Assembly (NCBI GenBank): GCA_934500705.1
Contig: CAKSTI010000001.1
Coordinates: 124,001-188,000, forward strand
Direction: 5' to 3'
Source of the DNA: an uncultured Clostridia bacterium
GTDB lineage: Bacteria > Bacillota > Clostridia > UMGS1810
Length of the DNA stretch: 64,000 nt
Under the pieces are notes generated by a model. The model searched no databases, had not been told where the DNA came from, and worked only from the letters and a program-made list of their open reading frames with translations. Both the position numbers and the translations under genes were made by a program. This document shows, piece by piece, positions 1 to 9,154 of this stretch; position 1 is the stretch's first letter; each line of letters begins with the position of its first letter.

Positions 1-1178
1 CCGACGGCGGTGTTCACAGTCACATTGAGCATCTTTTTGCAATAGTTGAATTGGCAAAGAAGCAGGGACTTAAAAATGTGTATGTGCACTGTTTCCTCGA
101 CGGCAGGGACGTTTCCCCCACAAGCGGTGTTGACTTTGCCGCACAGCTTGAAAACAAACTCTCCGAAATCGGCGTTGGAAAAATAGCAACGCTTTCCGGC
201 AGATATTACGCAATGGACAGAGATAACCGCTGGGAGCGTGTTACCAAGGCGTACGATGCGCTCGTATACGGCAAGGGCGAAACTGCCGATAATGCGGTAG
301 ATGCCATCAAGGCATCGTATGCAAATGACGTTACCGATGAATTTGTCGTACCCACGGTTATATTGGAAAACGGCAAGCCCACGGCAACCATCGGCGAGGG
401 TGACAGCATTGTGTTCTATAACTTCCGCCCCGACAGAGCAAGAGAGATAACACGTACATTGGTTGACCCGGATTTTGACGGATTTGAAAGAAAGTATTTT
501 GAAACCTATTTTGTAACAATGACGCAGTACGACGCAAAAATGCCCAATGTTCACGTTGCATTCAAACCGCAGAAACTTGTAAACACAATAGGTGAATATG
601 TTTCATCAAAGGGTCTTAAACAGCTCAGAATTGCAGAGACGGAAAAATATGCCCACGTTACATTTTTCTTTAACGGCGGAGTTGAAAAGGTTTATGACGG
701 CGAGGACAGAATTCTTGTGGCATCTCCCAAGGTAGCAACCTATGATATGCAGCCGGAAATGAGCGCATACGAAGTTACGGACAAACTCCTTGAAGCGCTT
801 GACACGGATAAATACGATATGGTTATCTTAAACTTTGCCAACTGCGATATGGTCGGTCATACCGGCATAATGGAGGCGGCAATAAAGGCTGTGGAAACCG
901 TTGACGAGTGCATCGGCAAGGTTGCCGACAAGGTTATCTCTATGGGCGGAGCTATATTTATTACAGCAGACCACGGTAATGCCGAGCAGATGATAGACCC
1001 GGCAGACGGAAGTGTGTTTACGGCACACACCACAAATGTTGTTCCGCTTATTGCCGCAGGTATTGGCGATGTTAAGTTAAACGAGGGCCGTCTTGCAGAC
1101 CTTGCCCCCACAATGCTCGATGTTATGGGACTCGATATACCTGAGGAAATGACGGGAAAAAGCCTTATTGTAAAATAA
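1..1178 (+). CDS. gpmI: 2,3-bisphosphoglycerate-independent phosphoglycerate mutase (5' end missing)
   Basis: This enzyme interconverts 3-phosphoglycerate and 2-phosphoglycerate in glycolysis, in the cytoplasm, using two Mn2+ ions. The frame is open from the window edge (first full codon at position 3) and begins with DGGVHSHIEHL, the conserved block holding a substrate-binding histidine, so the TTG at 51 is not the start. Later blocks fit the family: the NFRPDRAREITR segment, the FFFNGG segment, NFANCDMVGHTG, and the metal-binding TADHGNAEQM. About 390 residues are visible; full proteins are about 510, so about 120 N-terminal residues, including the catalytic serine, lie upstream. The next gene starts one base after the stop codon, so the two are probably co-transcribed. 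Confidence 0.97.
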   Translation, partial: DGGVHSHIEHLFAIVELAKKQGLKNVYVHCFLDGRDVSPTSGVDFAAQLENKLSEIGVGKIATLSGRYYAMDRDNRWERVTKAYDALVYGKGETADNAVDAIKASYANDVTDEFVVPTVILENGKPTATIGEGDSIVFYNFRPDRAREITRTLVDPDFDGFERKYFETYFVTMTQYDAKMPNVHVAFKPQKLVNTIGEYVSSKGLKQLRIAETEKYAHVTFFFNGGVEKVYDGEDRILVASPKVATYDMQPEMSAYEVTDKLLEALDTDKYDMVILNFANCDMVGHTGIMEAAIKAVETVDECIGKVADKVISMGGAIFITADHGNAEQMIDPADGSVFTAHTTNVVPLIAAGIGDVKLNEGRLADLAPTMLDVMGLDIPEEMTGKSLIVK

Positions 1179-1179
1179 A

Positions 1180-2043
1180 ATGAAAAAAATATATTCACTA
1201 ATGATAATTGCCGCCGGGATTTTGTGGGGAACGCTTGGCGTTTTCGGCAAAATTCTGGCGGGGTACGGATTTAACAGCGCCCAGTGTGCAGCTGTGCGTC
1301 TTACATCGGCGGCCGTTATTCTCACGACGGTGAACATTAAAAATTTAAAAGTAAATCCAAATCAGCTTTGGAAGTTTGCCCTGTTGGGCTTGTTCGGTAT
1401 GTTCGGTATGACGTTCGTTTACTTTGAGGCGATTAAGAGAACGTCCATTTCCGTGTCGGCGGTGCTCTTGTATACTGCACCGATAATGGTTACGGTGATG
1501 TCGTCGGTTATCTACCGTGAAAGACTCACAGGCAGGAAAATAACGGCGCTTTTTGCGGCTTTTCTCGGCATAGTGCTCGTTTCCGGTTTTAACGCCGCCG
1601 GAGCAACACCGATTGGCATTGCGCTCGGACTGCTTTCGGGATTTTTCTACGCATTGTACAGCATCATCGGAAAGTACGCTCTCAAAGAGAACCGTGCGGA
1701 AACCGCTACAAATTACGCCTTTATCTTTTCCGCACCTGTTGCGCTTTTGGCGTGCAACCCTGCATCACTGCTTGCCGCCGCCGCAAGTGCTCCGAACAAA
1801 CCCGTCGTTATCCTGACAATGGCGGCACTCGGTATTGTAACATCGGTGATACCGTTCTCTTTGTATACAAAGGCGCTTGTGCACGTTCCGGCAGGAAAAG
1901 CATCAATTATGGCATCGGTTGAACCGCTTGCGGCAACGCTTTTCGGAATTGCACTGTACGGCGAAAAACTTACCTTTATGAGTGTGCTGGGAATGGCGGC
2001 TATCCTGTTGGCGGTAACTTTGCTCGGAACATCTGAACAGTAG
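1180..2043 (+). CDS. EamA-type drug/metabolite transporter
   Basis: This is an integral membrane protein of 287 residues. It has about ten hydrophobic segments arranged as two similar halves, the architecture of the drug/metabolite transporter superfamily (two EamA domains). The first half starts at MIIAAGILWGTLGVFGK, and the second starts near residue 145 with the glycine-rich segment GIALGLLSGFFYALYSIIG; the latter ends with the typical SVEPLAATLFG motif. Members export amino acids, nucleotides or other metabolites, and the substrate cannot be told from sequence. The start lies one base past the gpmI stop, so translation may be coupled to it. A strong terminator follows at 2050-2089. Confidence 0.88.
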   Translation: MKKIYSLMIIAAGILWGTLGVFGKILAGYGFNSAQCAAVRLTSAAVILTTVNIKNLKVNPNQLWKFALLGLFGMFGMTFVYFEAIKRTSISVSAVLLYTAPIMVTVMSSVIYRERLTGRKITALFAAFLGIVLVSGFNAAGATPIGIALGLLSGFFYALYSIIGKYALKENRAETATNYAFIFSAPVALLACNPASLLAAAASAPNKPVVILTMAALGIVTSVIPFSLYTKALVHVPAGKASIMASVEPLAATLFGIALYGEKLTFMSVLGMAAILLAVTLLGTSEQ

Positions 2044-2049
2044 GTATAG

Positions 2050-2089
2050 AACAAAACAAGAACCTCGTTTTTGAGGTTCTTGTTTTGTT
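2050..2089. terminator. bidirectional intrinsic terminator between the gpmI-eamA pair and the his operon
   Basis: A perfect 17-bp inverted repeat (arms 2050-2066 and 2073-2089, loop of six) is A-rich on the outer left arm and T-rich on the outer right arm, so it gives a U-rich 3' end on both strands. It sits between two converging transcription units. The right arm overlaps the stop codon of the PHP phosphatase gene (2088-2090). Confidence 0.93.
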
Positions 2090-2834
2090 AATAATTTTCA
2101 TATTTTCCAAATTCAAAACAGAGAGTGTCTTTGGTGTGACTGTCACTCGAAAGAATTGTTTTTCCGCCTTTTTGGTGAATATATTCCATAATATCGGGCG
2201 AGGGATAAGGCACGGTTTTGTATCCTCTTGATATTGCACCGGTGTTGATTTCAAACGGGACGTCAAACGGTATCAGTGCATCAACGGCACTTTTGTACGC
2301 ACGGACGTATCTTTCGTTTTTCTCGTCAAAAAATTTGTACTTTTCATTAAACTTTGTTATCAGGTCAAAGTGTCCGATTATATCAGCGTCGGTTTTCTGA
2401 ACAATGTGTGACATTGTTTGATAATACTTTTCGCAGGTGGCGTAAAAATCGCCGTCAAAATACTTTTGCACCGCATTTTTTAGTATCTCGGCGCTCTCAT
2501 CAACGGGAACATAATCGTTTCCAAATCTCAAATAATGAACAGAACCGATAATATAATCATAGCTTTCGGCGGGTGATGCGGAGTAATAGTCCTGTTCTAT
2601 GCCGCAAAGTATCTCAATGTCGGGACGGTAAAATTCTTTGAGCATTTCAATTTCCGCCTTATACATTTGCGTGCCCTCCTCGGACATACAGTAGCTTTTG
2701 TCAAAAAAAGTATATGAATGTTCCGAAAAGCCTATTTTCTTTAAATTTCTTTTTATAGCCTCTTTAACTATGCTTTCGGCGCTGTCGCATCCGTCGCCGA
2801 ACGTTGTGTGAATATGAAAATCGCAATCTGTCAT
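2088..2834 (-). CDS. hisJ: histidinol-phosphatase, PHP family
   Basis: This enzyme removes the phosphate of L-histidinol phosphate, the penultimate stage of histidine synthesis, in the cytoplasm. The 248-residue protein has the PHP metal-binding pattern: an N-terminal HIHTTFGDG motif (the HxH of the metal centre), GFSEHS, a central IIGSVHYL motif and a C-terminal SSDSH motif. The length fits the HisJ/HisK-type phosphatases of Firmicutes, which replace the HAD phosphatase domain of enterobacterial HisB. Its start overlaps the stop of hisIE by four bases (ATGA), making it the last gene of the his operon. The PHP family has other activities, but position makes the assignment firm. Confidence 0.93.
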   Translation of the reverse strand: MTDCDFHIHTTFGDGCDSAESIVKEAIKRNLKKIGFSEHSYTFFDKSYCMSEEGTQMYKAEIEMLKEFYRPDIEILCGIEQDYYSASPAESYDYIIGSVHYLRFGNDYVPVDESAEILKNAVQKYFDGDFYATCEKYYQTMSHIVQKTDADIIGHFDLITKFNEKYKFFDEKNERYVRAYKSAVDALIPFDVPFEINTGAISRGYKTVPYPSPDIMEYIHQKGGKTILSSDSHTKDTLCFEFGKYENY

Positions 2835-3481
2835 TGTGTCATTTTCTCCTGTTTAACTTTGTGGTCTATAACGTGGCGTGATGCAAGTTCCTTTTGCACG
2901 TCACCGAGTGTAATTCCCATTTCGGTCATAAGAACCATAACGTGGTATGCGAGGTCTGCTATTTCGTATACCGTTTCTTTTTTATCATCGGCTTTTGCCG
3001 CAATAATAACTTCGGTGCTCTCCTCACCCACTTTTTTGAGTATTTTATCAATGCCCTTTTCAAAGAGATATGTGGTATACGAGCCTTCCTTCTTTTCGGT
3101 TTTTCTGCCCTTTATAAGCTCCATTAAACCTTCATACGAAAATTCGCTCAGCTCACCGCTTTGCCATACCTTGTCGTTAAAGCAGGACTCCGTGCCTGTA
3201 TGGCAAGCCGGGCCGTCCTTTTCCACCGCAATCAAAAGCGCATCTGCATCACAGTCTGCCGTTATTGACACAATGTGCTGATAGTTTCCGCTTGTTTCGC
3301 CCTTTAACCACAGTTCCTGCCGAGAACGGCTCCAAAAACACGTAAGCCCTTTCTCCATAGAAATTTTAAGGCTTTCCCTGCTCATATACGCAAGCGTGAG
3401 CACCTTTTTTGAAACAGCGTCAACCACTATTGCCGGAATAAGACCGTTTTCATCAAATTTTAAATTTTCTGCATTAAACAT
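2831..3481 (-). CDS. hisIE: bifunctional phosphoribosyl-AMP cyclohydrolase / phosphoribosyl-ATP pyrophosphatase
   Basis: This protein carries out steps 2 and 3 of histidine synthesis. The N-terminal half (about residues 1-110) is HisI: it has the FWSRSRQ motif and the zinc/magnesium ligands in TADCDAD and in the CHTGTESCF segment, and opens the purine ring of PR-AMP. The C-terminal half (about 115-210) is HisE: a helical MazG-like pyrophosphatase with the acidic motif KVGEESTEVIIAA, which converts PR-ATP to PR-AMP. The 216-residue length matches the HisIE fusion. It starts 10 bases after hisF and overlaps hisJ by four bases. Confidence 0.97.
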   Translation of the reverse strand: MFNAENLKFDENGLIPAIVVDAVSKKVLTLAYMSRESLKISMEKGLTCFWSRSRQELWLKGETSGNYQHIVSITADCDADALLIAVEKDGPACHTGTESCFNDKVWQSGELSEFSYEGLMELIKGRKTEKKEGSYTTYLFEKGIDKILKKVGEESTEVIIAAKADDKKETVYEIADLAYHVMVLMTEMGITLGDVQKELASRHVIDHKVKQEKMTQ

Positions 3482-3491
3482 ATTTTACCTC

Positions 3492-4250
3492 CTAAATGCG
3501 TACCGGAATACCGTTTTGTTTAAGTTTAGTTTTAAGGTCGGAAATTTTTACCTCTCCAAAGTGAAATATCGACGCCGCAAGTCCTGCGTCAACTTTTGGA
3601 ATGGCCTTGAAAAGTTCCACAAAATCGTCCACACTGCCTGCGCCGCCGGACGCTATAACCGGTACGTTTACGGCAGAGCATACGGCGTCCAGCATCTCCA
3701 AATCAAAGCCGCCCTTGACGCCGTCCGTGTCAATGGAATTCAGCACAACTTCCCCGGCGCCCATATCAACACAGCGCTTTATCCAGGCTACTGCCTCCAT
3801 ACCGGTGTTTACACGTCCGCCTTTGGAGTAAACTCTGAACACTCCGTCAACCCGCTTTACATCGGCAGAGATTACCACGCACTGATTGCCGTAGCGCTTT
3901 GCCGCATCATAAATCAAATCGGGATTTTTAATTGCGCCGGAGTTTACGCTTACCTTGTCCGCACCACATTTGAGCACCCTGTCGAAGTCATTTATGCTGT
4001 TTATGCCGCCGCCTACGGTCAGCGGAATAAAAATTGTTTTTGCAACTTCTTTCAAAATGTCCGTAAACAGTGCTCTGCCCTCGCTCGATGCCGTTATGTC
4101 ATAGAAAACAAGCTCGTCCGCCCCGTTTTTGCTGTAATATCCGGCAAGTTCCACGGGTGATGACACGTCGGACAGTCCCTCAAAATTTACTCCCTTGACC
4201 ACTCTGCCGTCACGGACGTCAAGACAGGGAATTATTCTCTTTGTAATCAT
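3492..4250 (-). CDS. hisF: imidazole glycerol phosphate synthase, cyclase subunit
   Basis: HisF is the TIM-barrel synthase half of IGP synthase. With HisH it turns PRFAR and ammonia into imidazole glycerol phosphate and AICAR, so it links histidine and purine synthesis. The 252-residue protein starts with the family signature ITKRIIPCLDVRDGRVVKG, which holds the catalytic aspartate. It has the two phosphate-binding half-barrel repeats (PLTVGGGI in the first half, PVIASGGAG in the second) and the second catalytic aspartate in NSIDTDG. Its ATG overlaps the hisA stop by four bases, implying translational coupling. Confidence 0.98.
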   Translation of the reverse strand: MITKRIIPCLDVRDGRVVKGVNFEGLSDVSSPVELAGYYSKNGADELVFYDITASSEGRALFTDILKEVAKTIFIPLTVGGGINSINDFDRVLKCGADKVSVNSGAIKNPDLIYDAAKRYGNQCVVISADVKRVDGVFRVYSKGGRVNTGMEAVAWIKRCVDMGAGEVVLNSIDTDGVKGGFDLEMLDAVCSAVNVPVIASGGAGSVDDFVELFKAIPKVDAGLAASIFHFGEVKISDLKTKLKQNGIPVRI

Positions 4251-4960
4251 TTTGCCACCTCGATTGCCTCTTTAAGTGATATTGCGCCCGTATAGTACGC
4301 CTTCCCTATTATCGCACCGTAAAGGTTCAAACCGGCGAGACTTTTTACATCATCTATTGACGAAACGCCGCCCGATGCGGTTATGTTCATATCGAATTTA
4401 TCGGAAAGCTCTTTGTATAGCTCGTAATTGGTTCCCAGCATAGCGCCGTCCTTGGAAATATCGGTACAGATTAGTGTTTTTACACCTATATTCTGCATTT
4501 TTTCGCAAAATTCAAAGCAACTGTACTGCGACTTTTCCGTCCAGCCTTTTATTGCTGCGCAGCCGTCTTTAATGTCCGCTCCGACTGCGATTTTGTCACC
4601 GAATTTTTGGACGGCTTCAATTAAAAAACGCTCGTCGGAAACCGCCGCCGTTCCGAGAATAACACGGTCAACGCCGATTTTTAAATATTTTTTGATTGTT
4701 TCAATGTTTCTGATGCCGCCGCCGATTTCTGTGAACAGACTGCAATCCTTCATAATGCGTTCCACAGTCGATATATTCGGCGTTGTTCCGTCCTTTGCGC
4801 CTTCAAGGTCTACCAAATGCAGGCACTGCGCCCCTTGATTTTTAAAATCATTTGCTATTTCGGGCGCATTGTCGCTGTATACCGTCATTTTACTGTAATC
4901 GCCTTTAAGCAGCCGCACCGCCTTACCGTCGTATAAATCTATTGCCGGAAAAATGAGCAT
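4247..4960 (-). CDS. hisA: phosphoribosyl-ProFAR isomerase
   Basis: HisA is a TIM-barrel isomerase that performs an Amadori rearrangement of ProFAR to PRFAR. The protein of 237 residues begins with MLIFPAIDLYDGKAVRL, which carries the catalytic aspartate. It also has the EIGGGIR phosphate-binding motif of the first half barrel, TDISKDGA with the second catalytic aspartate, and the NITASGGV motif of the second half. It lies 15 bases after hisH and overlaps hisF by four bases. HisA and HisF are related, but the different signatures at each N-terminus separate them clearly. Confidence 0.98.
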   Translation of the reverse strand: MLIFPAIDLYDGKAVRLLKGDYSKMTVYSDNAPEIANDFKNQGAQCLHLVDLEGAKDGTTPNISTVERIMKDCSLFTEIGGGIRNIETIKKYLKIGVDRVILGTAAVSDERFLIEAVQKFGDKIAVGADIKDGCAAIKGWTEKSQYSCFEFCEKMQNIGVKTLICTDISKDGAMLGTNYELYKELSDKFDMNITASGGVSSIDDVKSLAGLNLYGAIIGKAYYTGAISLKEAIEVAK

Positions 4961-4975
4961 AGTTTGTTACCTCCG

Positions 4976-5587
4976 TTAAACTTCGCAAAATGCCTTTAAA
5001 ATTTTAAGTCCCGTTTCGCCGCTTTTTTCCGGGTGAAACTGACAGCCGAAAACATTGCCGTTTTCTGTCGACGCCGTAAGATTTGCGCCGTACTCGGCAT
5101 ATGCGGTAACGCTTTTATCGCAGTCGGCGGCATAATATGAATGGACAAAATACACGTAGTTGCCGTCGTTTATGTATTTAAAGAGTTTTGACTTTTTATC
5201 AGTAAATTTAAGCGAATTCCAACCTATGTGCGGAATCTTAAAGCCGTCGGGTATTACTCCTTCAATCGGACGGACGTTTCCGTCAATCAGTCCGAGTCCG
5301 CAGTGCTTGCCGTATTCATAGCTTTTGTTAAACAAAAGCTGCATACCGAGGCATATTCCCAAAATCGGTTTGCCCTTTGCCGCCTGGGATTTAATAAGTT
5401 CCGCAATACCGCATTTATCCAGCTTTTCCGCCGCATCACCAAATGCCCCCACACCGGGGAGAATTATTCTGTCGGCATTTTCGATTTCCGTTTTAATCCC
5501 GGTAACGTGCGCATCTGCGCCTATTGCATCGAGCGAGCTTTTTAGCGAAAACAGATTTCCCACTCCGTAATCAATAATAGCAATCAT
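4976..5587 (-). CDS. hisH: imidazole glycerol phosphate synthase, glutamine amidotransferase subunit
   Basis: HisH hydrolyses glutamine and passes ammonia through the HisF barrel. The 203-residue protein is a class I glutamine amidotransferase. It shows the LPGVGAFGDA oxyanion-loop region, the nucleophile elbow GICLGMQLLF with the catalytic cysteine, and the C-terminal FHPEKSG motif with the catalytic His and Glu. The N-terminus IAIIDYGVGNLFSL is typical of HisH. Its start overlaps the last base of the hisB stop (TAATG), a strong sign of coupled translation. Confidence 0.98.
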   Translation of the reverse strand: MIAIIDYGVGNLFSLKSSLDAIGADAHVTGIKTEIENADRIILPGVGAFGDAAEKLDKCGIAELIKSQAAKGKPILGICLGMQLLFNKSYEYGKHCGLGLIDGNVRPIEGVIPDGFKIPHIGWNSLKFTDKKSKLFKYINDGNYVYFVHSYYAADCDKSVTAYAEYGANLTASTENGNVFGCQFHPEKSGETGLKILKAFCEV

Positions 5588-6174
5588 CAGAGAACCCCCT
5601 TCGTTGACGGGATTTCATCTGCAAAAGCGGCATCAATCGCAACCGCCTGTTTAAAACTGCGGGCACAGGATTTAAACATACCCTCAATAATGTGGTGCGA
5701 ATTTTTGCCGTCGAGCAGGCGAATATGCAGTGTACACTCTGCGTTTCTTACAAATGCAAGAAAAAATTCCTCCGCAAGCTCCGTGTCAAAATCACCGACT
5801 TTTTGCGACGGCATCTGTGCATCAAAGCTAAGGTGCGCCCGTCCCGAAAAATCGACGGCAGACAGAATGAGAGCCTCATCCATCGGCATAATCATATTTC
5901 CGTATCTGACAATCCCTTTTTTGTCGGAGAGCGCCCGGCTGAAAGCCTTACCGAGTGCAATTCCCGTATCCTCGACGGTGTGGTGCGCATCTACGTACAT
6001 ATCGCCGTTGCAGGTGAGATTTATGTCAAATCTGCCGTGCTTTGCAAAAAGAGTTATCATATGGTCTAAAAATCCGCAGCCGCTACTGACACTGCACTCA
6101 CCTCTGCCGTCAATGTTAAGGGTAAGGCTTATGTCCGTTTCGGCGGTTTTTCTGTTTATTTGTGCTGTTCTCAT
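5587..6174 (-). CDS. hisB: imidazoleglycerol-phosphate dehydratase
   Basis: This monofunctional HisB dehydrates imidazole glycerol phosphate to imidazole acetol phosphate. The 195-residue length and the Mn-binding histidine motifs (SGCGFLDHM, DAHHTVED, then SHHIIEG in the second half) show an internal two-fold repeat, as in all IGP dehydratases. There is no HAD phosphatase domain; that step is served by the PHP enzyme at the operon end. The gene overlaps hisC by four bases and hisH by one base. Confidence 0.98.
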   Translation of the reverse strand: MRTAQINRKTAETDISLTLNIDGRGECSVSSGCGFLDHMITLFAKHGRFDINLTCNGDMYVDAHHTVEDTGIALGKAFSRALSDKKGIVRYGNMIMPMDEALILSAVDFSGRAHLSFDAQMPSQKVGDFDTELAEEFFLAFVRNAECTLHIRLLDGKNSHHIIEGMFKSCARSFKQAVAIDAAFADEIPSTKGVL

Positions 6175-7223
6175 AGCGATAGTTCCTTTCGTAAAATATC
6201 AAGCATTTTGTCCATTTGTTCTCTTGTACCTATTGTGATACGATTATACTCCGAAATTTCTTTTTTGTCAAAGTGTCTTACAAGAACGCCGTTATTTTTT
6301 AATACGGAATAAATCTTTTCGCCTCCAACACTGCTGTGCTTGGCAAAAACAAAGTTTGCGGCAGAGGGCGTCAGCAAAAATCCGAGCTTTTTAAGTTCAT
6401 TTGCCGTGTATTCTCTGTTTTTAATAATTTCCGCACAATTTTTAAGTGTGTATTCCTCGTCCGCCATAGTTCCGATGCCAGCCGCCATAGTCATTTTATT
6501 TATGTTATAGGGATTTGTGGAGTACTTAATCTTGTTAAGGTCCGCTATCAGCTCTTTGCACCCTACGCCGAATCCCAGCCTTGCGCCTGCCATTGAACGT
6601 GACTTTGAAAATGTACGGGTAACCAGCAAATTGTCGTATTTGCCTGTGAGTTTTACGCAGCTTTCGTTTCCGAAGTCAACATATGCTTCGTCCACAACCA
6701 CAACGCCGTCGGGGTTCGACTGCAAGATTTTCTCTATATCCTCCGTCGGCAGTGCAATTCCTGTCGGTGCATTGGGGTTTGCAATGAATATTGCCTTATT
6801 AAGTCCCGCATAATCCAATGTATTAACGGTAAAATCACTTTTGAGCGGGATTTCCTCATACTCAACTGAATTGATAACCGAAAATACCGTGTAAAAGCCG
6901 TATGTTATATCAGGGAACGCCGCTCCCCTTTCGCCGAATGCCATAAAGGCAAAATTGAGTATTTCGTCAGAGCCGTTGGTCATTAAAACCTCGTCCGGTT
7001 CAACTCCGAGGTTTGCGGCAACGGCACAGGTCAGTTCTCTGCACTGCGGGTCGGGGTACAGGTTAAGGGTGCGTGCCGCCTTATGCATAGCGGACACTGC
7101 CCTCTCCGACGGCGGAAAAGGTGACTCGTTTGTATTTAACTTGATGTACTTCATATTCTGCGGTTGTTCGCCCGGTGTGTACGGTTCGAGCGATTTGTAT
7201 TTACTGCTGAAAAATCTGCTCAT
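6171..7223 (-). CDS. hisC: histidinol-phosphate aminotransferase
   Basis: HisC is a PLP-dependent fold-type I aminotransferase that converts imidazole acetol phosphate to histidinol phosphate, with glutamate as donor. The 350-residue protein has the N-terminal KLNTNESPFPPS substrate-contact motif, FIANPNAPTG, VVDEAYVDF (aspartate to the pyridine nitrogen) and the TRTFSKSRSMAGARLGF segment, in which the first lysine forms the Schiff base. The start codon overlaps the hisD stop by one base (TAATG), and the end overlaps hisB by four bases. Confidence 0.97.
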   Translation of the reverse strand: MSRFFSSKYKSLEPYTPGEQPQNMKYIKLNTNESPFPPSERAVSAMHKAARTLNLYPDPQCRELTCAVAANLGVEPDEVLMTNGSDEILNFAFMAFGERGAAFPDITYGFYTVFSVINSVEYEEIPLKSDFTVNTLDYAGLNKAIFIANPNAPTGIALPTEDIEKILQSNPDGVVVVDEAYVDFGNESCVKLTGKYDNLLVTRTFSKSRSMAGARLGFGVGCKELIADLNKIKYSTNPYNINKMTMAAGIGTMADEEYTLKNCAEIIKNREYTANELKKLGFLLTPSAANFVFAKHSSVGGEKIYSVLKNNGVLVRHFDKKEISEYNRITIGTREQMDKMLDILRKELSL

Positions 7224-8515
7224 TATTCCACGTCCCCATTATTGTTTTCAAGTCTGACCACCGCACTTTTGGCGTGTGCCGTCAGTCCTTCTTTTTTGGC
7301 AAAATACTCTACATCTCTGCTCACCTTTTCGAGTGCGTCACGGGTGAAATATGTGTACTGTGTCTTTTTAACAAAGTCGTCTACCGACAACGGACTCGAA
7401 AATCTTGCGGTTCCGCTTGTGGGGAGCGTATGATTGGGGCCTGCCATATAGTCGCCGAGGGCTTCGGGGCAGTTTTTGCCCATAAAGACGGAGCCTGCGT
7501 GGCGTATTGCACCAAGATAGTCAAAGGGATTGTCAACGCACAGTTCAAGGTGTTCGGGCGCTATTTCGTTGGCAATATCCACAGCCTTTTCAAGAGTTTC
7601 GGCAACTATTATTTTCCCGTTATTGTCTATAGACTCACGTGCAATTTCAAAGCGTTCGAGTTTTTTAAGCTGAACCTCAATTTCCGCCTGCACATCTATT
7701 GCCAATTCTTCGCTGTCCGTAACCAGTACCGCACTTGCCAGCCTGTCGTGTTCCGCCTGTGACAGAAGGTCGGCGGCAACGTAACACGGATTGCACGTTT
7801 TGTCCGCAACTATGAGAATTTCGCTCGGTCCGGCAATCATATCTATGGACACCTTGCCGAACACCTGTCTTTTTGCCTCTGCAACAAAGGCGTTTCCCGG
7901 CCCTACTATCTTATCTGCCTTAGGTACTGTCTGTGTGCCGTATGCCAGGGCGGCAACCGCCTGAGCACCGCCGACTTTGAATATTCTGTCCACTCCGGCA
8001 ACATATGCGGCGGCAAGTATGGCGCTGTTTACCTTGCCGTCGGCCGAGGGAGGCGTCACAATAACAACGTTCGGGCAACCGGCAATTTTTGCGGGAACAG
8101 CGTCCATCAGAACGGTTGAGGGATACGCCGCAGTACCGCCGGGAACATACAATCCGACCGTGTCGATGGGCATAACCTTCTGCCCCATTATGATACCTTT
8201 TTCATCATTTATAATAAAACTGTTTCTGACCTGTTTTTCGTGAAACTTGCGAATGTTTTTCTCCGCTTTTTTCAGGATTTCCATAAATTGCGGTTCGGTT
8301 TGCTCCACAGCCGCCAAAATCTCGTCCTTGGTGACTTCGAGTGCGTCAAGTTTTGCACCGTCAAACTTTTCACAGTATTCAAAAAGTGCCTTATCGCCGT
8401 TTTTTCTGACGTTATCTATAATTTGTGTTACGGTTTCCTCTACGTTCACCCTCGGTTCAACTCTTGCAAAAATATCCTTATTTTCAACTTCGCCGTATCT
8501 TAAAATTTTAATCAT
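7223..8515 (-). CDS. hisD: histidinol dehydrogenase
   Basis: HisD is a zinc enzyme that oxidises histidinol to histidine in two NAD-dependent steps. The 430-residue protein matches the family length and carries GLYVPGGTAAYPSTVLM, VGPGNAFVAEAKRQ, the IDMIAGPSEILIVAD segment, the zinc-binding DLLSQAEHD, the catalytic EIAPEHLEL, and AGPNHTLPTSGTARF near the C-terminus. A good ribosome site (GGAGG, eight bases before the ATG) supports the start. It follows hisG by 15 bases and overlaps hisC by one base. Confidence 0.98.
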   Translation of the reverse strand: MIKILRYGEVENKDIFARVEPRVNVEETVTQIIDNVRKNGDKALFEYCEKFDGAKLDALEVTKDEILAAVEQTEPQFMEILKKAEKNIRKFHEKQVRNSFIINDEKGIIMGQKVMPIDTVGLYVPGGTAAYPSTVLMDAVPAKIAGCPNVVIVTPPSADGKVNSAILAAAYVAGVDRIFKVGGAQAVAALAYGTQTVPKADKIVGPGNAFVAEAKRQVFGKVSIDMIAGPSEILIVADKTCNPCYVAADLLSQAEHDRLASAVLVTDSEELAIDVQAEIEVQLKKLERFEIARESIDNNGKIIVAETLEKAVDIANEIAPEHLELCVDNPFDYLGAIRHAGSVFMGKNCPEALGDYMAGPNHTLPTSGTARFSSPLSVDDFVKKTQYTYFTRDALEKVSRDVEYFAKKEGLTAHAKSAVVRLENNNGDVE

Positions 8516-8530
8516 TTGTCCGTCCTCCGT

Positions 8531-9154
8531 TTAAATTTGCCCTGCCAATTCAGAGATAAGTTTTTCTATTGCATCACCCTTGAACTTAAAACTCGATTTA
8601 TTTGCAATCAGCCGTGCGCTTATCGGGATTATTGTGTCAATAATCGAAAGATTGTTTTCTTTGAGCGTTGTTCCCGTTTCCACAATGTCCACTATGACGT
8701 CGGACAGGTCGAGTATCGGGGCAATTTCTATTGAGCCGTTAAGGTGAATTATGTCTATATCACGTCCGAGGGCAGAATAGTATGACTTGGTAATATTTGT
8801 AAATTTGGTTGCCACACGCAGTGTGCGCTGTGTATTGTCGTAAAAATCCTTTTTTGCGGCAACCGCCATTTTGCATTTGCCGATGCCGAGGTCAAGAAGT
8901 TCGTATACTTCCGGTTCGTATTCAAGCAAAATATCCTTTCCGGCGACGCCCACATCTGCCGCTCCACGTTCTACATAGATTGCAACGTCTGATGGTTTAA
9001 CCCAAAAATAACGGACGTTTTTCTGCGGATTTTCAAAAATCAGCTTTCGGTTTGTTTCCCTTATTGACGGGCACTCAAAGCCTGCCTTTTCAAACATTGA
9101 GTATACCTTTTCGCCAAGTCTGCCCTTAGGCAGTGCCACATTAAGCATTGACAT
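8531..9154 (-). CDS. hisG: ATP phosphoribosyltransferase, short-form catalytic subunit
   Basis: HisG joins ATP and PRPP in the first, feedback-controlled step of histidine synthesis. At about 207 residues it is the short form, lacking the C-terminal regulatory domain, and therefore needs HisZ, which is encoded directly upstream. Motifs include LNVALPKGRLGEK at the N-terminus, the VGVAGKDILLEYE region, and the PRPP-binding loop DIVETGTTLKEN. The gene overlaps the end of hisZ. An AGGAG site fits the ATG at 9154 (spacing 12), while a TTG at 9166 touches the site and an ATG at 9148 lies 18 bases away; the exact start is therefore not certain. Confidence 0.96.
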   Translation of the reverse strand: MSMLNVALPKGRLGEKVYSMFEKAGFECPSIRETNRKLIFENPQKNVRYFWVKPSDVAIYVERGAADVGVAGKDILLEYEPEVYELLDLGIGKCKMAVAAKKDFYDNTQRTLRVATKFTNITKSYYSALGRDIDIIHLNGSIEIAPILDLSDVIVDIVETGTTLKENNLSIIDTIIPISARLIANKSSFKFKGDAIEKLISELAGQI